From Thermodesulfobacteriota bacterium (GTDB lineage: Bacteria > Desulfobacterota > DSM-4660 > Desulfatiglandales > Desulfatiglandaceae), in contig JANQDY010000237.1 in NCBI GenBank assembly GCA_028278625.1, positions 1 to 43,515 on the forward strand: a DNA stretch of 43,515 nt, in the 5' to 3' direction. Positions 38,972 to 43,515 of this stretch are shown here, piece after piece. A program made the translations under genes and the position numbers. Positions within the stretch are counted from its first letter, which is position 1, and each line of letters opens with the position of its first letter. The notes below the pieces were generated by a model. It had not been told where the DNA came from and ran no database searches. It saw only the letters and a list, made by a program, of their open reading frames with translations.

Positions 38972-40579
38972 ATGATTGATTTAGAATCTATCCCATTGGG
39001 GCATGTGATTGAAAAGGGGGCCCAGGTTGCCCCAACGAAGACCGCGGCTGCTTGTGGTACACAACGGAAAACCTATGAAGAACTGAACGCTTCCACCAAC
39101 GCACTTGCGGCCGGTTTAAAGGATCTGGGGATTCGCAAAGGAGATCGCATTGCCATTTTTATGCCCAACTCCGTTGAGCTGGTGACCTCATTTTATGCGC
39201 TGATGAAACTGGGCGCGGTTGTTGCCTGGGTCAATCCCCTTTATCGGGAGACGGAAGCCCAGTTCATTCTGGAGAACTCGGAAGCGCGCGGTGTCATTAT
39301 TTTTCGAGAGTGGGAAGGGTGCGACTATCTCCAAATGGTTCAGTCCATAAAGGAACGCCTTCCCGCCCTCGAGTTCATCATCTTGGTGGGAGAAGGGGAC
39401 GGCGAAACCGTCATTCAGTACCAAGAACTCCTGAAACAGGGTGGAGAACTTCCCGAACCAAGGGTTGATATTGATACCAAGAATGATTTGGCAATGCTGA
39501 TCTACACTTCCGGGACCACCGGCAGGCCCAAAGGCGCCATGATCACCCATTATCAGGCTTTGAGGGCGGGCATGGAATACGCCTATGGTGTGGACGCGCA
39601 ATCCGAGGATATCTTCATCGGTTTTCTCCCCATGAGCCATTCCTATGGTTGCGGTGCCCTTTTGATTCAACCCTTTCTCCTCACCGCCACCGTTGTTTTG
39701 ATGGATAAATTCGAAACGGAAGCGGCGTTTAAAATCATTGAGGAGAACAACATCACGATTCAATTGGGCGCACCGGCCCATTACATCATGGAACTGAACC
39801 ATGACAAAAGGAAGGCCTATGACCTTGGTTCCCTTCGGGCGGGAATGATTGCCGGGCAGATCGCACCGGAAGGTTTGATCACGGAAGTCCAAAAAGGGAT
39901 GGGCATATATCTCACTTCCTTCTGGGGCGCATCGGAAGTGGGGCCCGGTTTGGGGATCAGGTGTCCATATCCGTCTCCCCTTGATGTCCGGGAGAAATAT
40001 ATTGGCAAACCCATCGACGGCACGGAGGTACGCGTCGTGGACCTCACCTCGCGGAAAGAACTGGGGGATGGGGAAATTGGGGAACTGACCCTCAGGGGCT
40101 GGCATGTCCTCAAAGGGTACTGGCGGAATCCGGAAGAGACAAGGAAACAGGTCATTGGCGATTGGTTGTTCATGGGGGACCTGGTGTCAAGGGAGGAAGA
40201 AGGGTACCTGAAGATCTACGGCAGGAGCAAGGATCTGATAAACCGTGGCGGTTATAAAGTCTATCCATACGAATTGGAATCCCTGATCATCAATCATCCG
40301 AAAGTTGCGCAGGTATGTATTGTGGCAACCCCCAATCCGGTTTTGGGGGAAAGCATATGTGCTTGTGTGATACCGGTGGATAACCAGACGGTAACCCTCA
40401 AGGAGATAAGGGATTTTCTGGACGGAAGAATTGCAAAACACAAGGTGCCCAATGAACTGTGCATCATGGACCGGTTCCCGACCCTTTCAGGCGGTGTAAA
40501 AATCAAGAAATTCGGGGAAAACGGTTTGACGGAAATGGCGAAAAATGATCCGACGAGACAGGGATATAAAACGGATTAA
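38972..40579 (+). CDS. AMP-forming acyl/aryl-CoA ligase
   Basis: 535-residue member of the ANL superfamily that activates a carboxylic acid to its CoA thioester through an acyl-adenylate. The P-loop is YTSGTTGRPKGAMITH. The adenylate motif region is SFWGASEVGPG, and the hinge is YLKIYGRSKDLINRGGYKVYP. The C-terminal lysine region, LSGGVKIKKFG, is a variant of the usual GKI-x-K motif. The ATG at 38972 has AAGGA seven bases upstream; a TTG two codons earlier is less likely. Next to 4-hydroxybenzoyl-CoA reductase and a TRAP importer, a (hydroxy)benzoate or related acid is the best-guess substrate. The gene ends three bases from the convergent dctM, with no room for a separate terminator. Confidence 0.85.
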   Translation: MIDLESIPLGHVIEKGAQVAPTKTAAACGTQRKTYEELNASTNALAAGLKDLGIRKGDRIAIFMPNSVELVTSFYALMKLGAVVAWVNPLYRETEAQFILENSEARGVIIFREWEGCDYLQMVQSIKERLPALEFIILVGEGDGETVIQYQELLKQGGELPEPRVDIDTKNDLAMLIYTSGTTGRPKGAMITHYQALRAGMEYAYGVDAQSEDIFIGFLPMSHSYGCGALLIQPFLLTATVVLMDKFETEAAFKIIEENNITIQLGAPAHYIMELNHDKRKAYDLGSLRAGMIAGQIAPEGLITEVQKGMGIYLTSFWGASEVGPGLGIRCPYPSPLDVREKYIGKPIDGTEVRVVDLTSRKELGDGEIGELTLRGWHVLKGYWRNPEETRKQVIGDWLFMGDLVSREEEGYLKIYGRSKDLINRGGYKVYPYELESLIINHPKVAQVCIVATPNPVLGESICACVIPVDNQTVTLKEIRDFLDGRIAKHKVPNELCIMDRFPTLSGGVKIKKFGENGLTEMAKNDPTRQGYKTD

Positions 40580-40582
40580 CGG

Positions 40583-41887
40583 TCAATAGGTCACAAGGCT
40601 GGGCAAGAACGTGGCAATCTGGGGAAACAGAATCAGAATGATGGTAAACAGGACAAGGGCTATCAGAAAAGGAATGATCCCCTTGAAAATAACTTCAAGG
40701 GGGATGTCCGGTGCGATGCCCTTAATAACGAAAACATTGACGCCTACGGGCGGTGTAATGACGCCCATTTCCGCTACCAGCACAATGATCACGCCAAACC
40801 AGATGGGGTCAAAACCCAGCTTCATTACCAATGGAAAAAAAATCGGAATGGTTACCACCACCAGCGCCATGGAATCCATAAAGAATCCGCCGATGAAATA
40901 GATGAAAATGATAACCCCCATGATCGCCATGGTGGGTATGGGCAGACTCCCGACCCAGTCGGCGAGGATGAACGGAATGGTCGTGATGGCCATGAAATGT
41001 CCGAACACCGTTGCTCCGGTAATGATAAAGAGGACCATGCAGGAGGTGCGCAGTCCGTCCTTGCCGGATTCAACAAAATTCTTCCAGGTGAGTTGCCTGC
41101 GGAGCAAACCGATCAACAGGGCCCCTCCCGCCCCAATGGCCCCGGCCTGGGTCGGGCTGAACCAACCCAAAAAAAGTCCCCCGATGGTCAAAGCAAAAAG
41201 AACGACCGCCTCGATAATCCCCTTGGTTGCTTTCAGTTTCTCTCGCCAGGTTGTGGGATTCCCAGGCGGTCCCAATACCGGATTCCGCAGACACATGATC
41301 CCCACCACCGCAACGAACAACAGGCTTAGGATGAAACCCGGAAGGAGCCCTGCCACAAATAGCTTCCCAATGGATTCTTCCGTCAAAATGCCGTAGACGA
41401 TAAGGATGGTGCTGGGCGGTATCAGGATCCCCAGTGTTCCGGCCGCTGCGATCGTCCCGGTGGCCAGCATGTTGCTGTACCCGTATTTTCTCATCTCCGG
41501 CAACGCAATCTTGCCCATGGTTGCCGCCGTTGCCGCCGTTGAGCCGCAAATGGCGGCAAACCCGGAGCATGCGAGCACCGTGGCAATGGTAAGGCCCCCG
41601 CGTAACTGCCCAACCCACGAGTAGGTGGTGTCGTAGAGTCGCTTGCTGATTCCCGAGGCAAATGCAAAGGAACCCATGAGAATGAACATGGGAATGACGG
41701 AGAGTGGATAAGAGGAAAAGGTTTCGAAAATATCCTGGGCCAGAAGGCCCAGGGCGGGCTCCGCTCCCGTCAAATAGGCAAATCCGGCAACTCCCACAAG
41801 CGTCATGGAAAAGGCCACGGGCATTCTCAAAAGAAAGAGGACCAGCAACAGAACAATACCAAGGATACCGGTTGGAACGGGGCTCAT
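40583..41887 (-). CDS. dctM: TRAP transporter large permease DctM
   Basis: 434-residue inner-membrane protein with about a dozen hydrophobic spans. Typical DctM features are FAFASGISKRLYDTTYSWVGQLRGGL, then CAAI-like CGSTAATAATMGKIALPEM, IPPSTILIVYGILTEESIGKLF and the C-terminal TPPVGVNVFVIKGIA. It forms the ion-coupled channel of a tripartite transporter driven by a sodium or proton gradient. It overlaps dctQ by ATGA. Confidence 0.94.
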   Translation of the reverse strand: MSPVPTGILGIVLLLVLFLLRMPVAFSMTLVGVAGFAYLTGAEPALGLLAQDIFETFSSYPLSVIPMFILMGSFAFASGISKRLYDTTYSWVGQLRGGLTIATVLACSGFAAICGSTAATAATMGKIALPEMRKYGYSNMLATGTIAAAGTLGILIPPSTILIVYGILTEESIGKLFVAGLLPGFILSLLFVAVVGIMCLRNPVLGPPGNPTTWREKLKATKGIIEAVVLFALTIGGLFLGWFSPTQAGAIGAGGALLIGLLRRQLTWKNFVESGKDGLRTSCMVLFIITGATVFGHFMAITTIPFILADWVGSLPIPTMAIMGVIIFIYFIGGFFMDSMALVVVTIPIFFPLVMKLGFDPIWFGVIIVLVAEMGVITPPVGVNVFVIKGIAPDIPLEVIFKGIIPFLIALVLFTIILILFPQIATFLPSLVTY

Positions 41888-42381
41888 TTTCTGAAGATCC
41901 TGATTGCGGAAAGGATAAAACGTTGCAGGTATACCAGGCAGACGGGGATAAAACTCGCGGCTGCCCCATAAGCGAAATAGTAAAGCGGCAGGCGTATGGT
42001 AGGACTCACTTCATGGCCCGTCTGCATGGAATGCCCATGTACGAATAACTGCCGGCAAATGGCAACAAAAAGCAGCAGACACAGCAAATGCACGATGGCA
42101 TCTATGACGGTCTGCAGGCCTTTGGGCAGTAGCGGAACAAAAAATTCCACCTCAACATGCCTTCCCAGAATAAGGCTGGCGGCAACGGCAAAAGCCACGG
42201 CAACCAACTGTGACATCATGACGATGTCCAGAGCGCCTGGCACGGGAAATCTAAAGACTTTCGCACCAACCACATCCAAACAGGTGATGGCCATCATCAT
42301 GAGGATTCCCGCCAGCCCTATCCATTCGATCCAGAAGCTGATCTTCCGGTTCAAACGATCAAATTTTTCCAGTATCGGCAT
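41884..42381 (-). CDS. dctQ: TRAP transporter small permease DctQ
   Basis: 165 residues with four membrane spans. WIEWIGLAGILMMMAITCLDVVGAKVFRFPVPGALDIVMM is the standard DctQ beginning (amphipathic helix plus first spans). It pairs with DctM. It starts 26 bases after the dctP stop with a weak ribosome-binding site and ends within the dctM start. Confidence 0.92.
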   Translation of the reverse strand: MPILEKFDRLNRKISFWIEWIGLAGILMMMAITCLDVVGAKVFRFPVPGALDIVMMSQLVAVAFAVAASLILGRHVEVEFFVPLLPKGLQTVIDAIVHLLCLLLFVAICRQLFVHGHSMQTGHEVSPTIRLPLYYFAYGAAASFIPVCLVYLQRFILSAIRIFRK

Positions 42382-42407
42382 ATCGATCCGGGCCTAAAGA
42401 ACCGGCA

Positions 42408-43496
42408 CTATTGTTTGATGCCCTTGGGCCCGATCGGCGAGGGGATATGGTATTCCATCTGCTTTTTCGTCCAATAATCGATGCGGTTACGCAGATAGGA
42501 AATCCATTCCCTGATTTCCTTTTCGGAATACCCTTTGGCTTTCATATCCTTGATGTAATTATCGATCACCGGTTCGGTTGCCGCTTTCCACTTTTTCACC
42601 TGGTCTTCATTCAGATCGATGAACTCGACCCCCTTTTTCTTCGCAAAGTCCCTGCCGGCAAAATCGATCCCATTCCACATCAAGGCGAATTTCTCTTTAT
42701 ACTCGCCGGCCAGCTCATCAACGATCTCTTTCAAATCCGGCGGCAGTTTGTCGTAGGTTCTCTTGTTCATGATCACATAAAAGGTGTAGATGTTCCCGAC
42801 GGGCCAGCTCGATGTCACGTATTTCGCGACCTCACCGAATCGAAAGGTCTTGAGGGTTTCAAACGGTGTGTTGACCCCTTGGATGACGCCCTTTGAAAGG
42901 CCGTCATAGACTTCCATAATAGGCATGGGGGCTGGTGACGCACCGAGGGCCTTGACCGTATCGCCCACGCGGCCGGGTGCTCGAATTGTCAGTCCCTTCA
43001 GGTCATCCAGCGTGCGAACCGGTTTTGTGGTGATCAGGACATTGGGGGAACAGGCATGCATCCACAGCACTTTTACCTTGTCGAATTCTTTTGGCTTAAA
43101 TTTGTTGTGGAAGTCGTTAACCACCATATTGGATACCCACCCACTGGGATAGCCCAGCGGCAAATCACAGGCTTCCGTGACGGGAAAGCGACCCGGGGTA
43201 TACTCAACATGAGCAAATCCCATATCCGCCACACCCAACTCGACCCCTTTGTACACGCCGGGCGGTTTAAGAAGTGATCCGCCCCCGAAGTATTGGGTCT
43301 TGATTCTCCCGCCGCTCCTTTGCTCCAGTTCTTTGACAAACGCTTCACAAAGCAATGACTGCTTGGCAGGTCCCGGAAAAATGTGAGCGAATTTGAGCTT
43401 GAACTCCTCGGCGGCACTGGACCGCCGCTCCCCGATGAAACAAACCAATGTCATGACCGTTACGATTACAATTGCCAACCCCAGTCTTTTTGCCAT
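42408..43496 (-). CDS. dctP: TRAP transporter substrate-binding protein DctP
   Basis: 362-residue periplasmic receptor. A Sec signal peptide (about 1-29) is followed by LKFAHIFPGP and the DctP fold. LKGLTIRAPGRVGDTVKALGASPAPMP contains the conserved arginine (TIRAPGR) that forms a salt bridge with the substrate carboxylate. VIQGVNTPFETLKTFRFGE follows. GAGGAGG lies seven bases before the ATG at 43496. With dctQ and dctM it forms a complete importer. Proximity to the ligase and HCR suggests an aromatic or related organic acid. Confidence 0.93.
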   Translation of the reverse strand: MAKRLGLAIVIVTVMTLVCFIGERRSSAAEEFKLKFAHIFPGPAKQSLLCEAFVKELEQRSGGRIKTQYFGGGSLLKPPGVYKGVELGVADMGFAHVEYTPGRFPVTEACDLPLGYPSGWVSNMVVNDFHNKFKPKEFDKVKVLWMHACSPNVLITTKPVRTLDDLKGLTIRAPGRVGDTVKALGASPAPMPIMEVYDGLSKGVIQGVNTPFETLKTFRFGEVAKYVTSSWPVGNIYTFYVIMNKRTYDKLPPDLKEIVDELAGEYKEKFALMWNGIDFAGRDFAKKKGVEFIDLNEDQVKKWKAATEPVIDNYIKDMKAKGYSEKEIREWISYLRNRIDYWTKKQMEYHIPSPIGPKGIKQ

Positions 43497-43515
43497 TTCG
43501 AAACCTCCTCATTGT

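Noticed and set aside
1..43515. CRISPR array, prophage, tRNA or rRNA genes
   Set aside because: Scanning by eye found no regularly spaced repeats, phage structural genes, cloverleaf-like CCA ends or rRNA segments.

Overview
The window looks like a chromosomal segment of an anaerobic, aromatic- and carboxylic-acid-degrading bacterium, most probably a Desulfobacterota (former deltaproteobacterial) lineage. This is an inference from gene content: a 4-hydroxybenzoyl-CoA reductase operon, an acyl/aryl-CoA ligase, a TRAP carboxylate transporter, a 4-hydroxybutyryl-CoA dehydratase-like radical enzyme, a Liv-type ABC importer, and many Fe-S flavoproteins. No rRNA, tRNA, CRISPR array or phage gene was seen.

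Layout. 1-6265 (minus): a tight operon of nucleotide-sugar dehydrogenase, livJ-like binding protein, livH, livM, livG and livF (cut by the window edge). The LivG ATPase carries an unusual block of about four membrane segments between Walker A and the Q-loop. 6448-11285 (plus): a promoter, a structured leader, then a 4-hydroxybutyryl-CoA dehydratase-like gene coupled to a GlpA-like flavoprotein, a second FAD oxidoreductase and a DUF1667 protein. 11286-13300 is an AT-richer accessory patch: one copy of a promoter-bearing repeat, a brnA antitoxin with only the first 30 codons of its brnT toxin, attC-like hairpins, a cation diffusion facilitator and a helicase-like gene remnant. 13345-16331: a small secreted protein, an NmrA-like reductase and an FG-GAP/VCBS repeat protein interrupted by an in-frame amber stop.

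16430-21779: the second copy of the promoter-bearing repeat drives an Fpg/Nei glycosylase and an exported thioredoxin. These are followed by a 606-residue fusion of a polyferredoxin to a CRP/FNR-type transcription factor, a perfect palindrome, a short-chain dehydrogenase, a scarred partial duplicate of the glycosylase-thioredoxin pair, and a cupin. 22001-30294 (plus): mostly exported or accessory enzymes (lipoprotein, SGNH hydrolase, Tat-exported aminotransferase, secreted hypothetical, DUF169 protein, exported isochorismatase-like hydrolase), then a DJ-1/PfpI protein, a GlxA-type AraC regulator and a methyltransferase.

30471-31890: a fluoroacetyl-CoA-thioesterase-like (FlK) gene divergent from a LysR regulator, with a T-N11-A palindrome between them. 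31903-34723: a large secreted carbohydrate-binding-type protein and a Tag glycosylase. 34808-43496: the aromatic module. The hcrB-hcrC-hcrA operon (minus), a ligase (plus) and dctP-dctQ-dctM (minus) plausibly take up an aromatic or other organic acid, activate it to the CoA thioester and remove a para-hydroxyl reductively.

The strongest candidates for something undescribed are the ferredoxin-CRP fusion regulator with its nearby TGTA-N8-TACA palindrome, the membrane-inserted LivG, and the dehydratase-flavoprotein operon.
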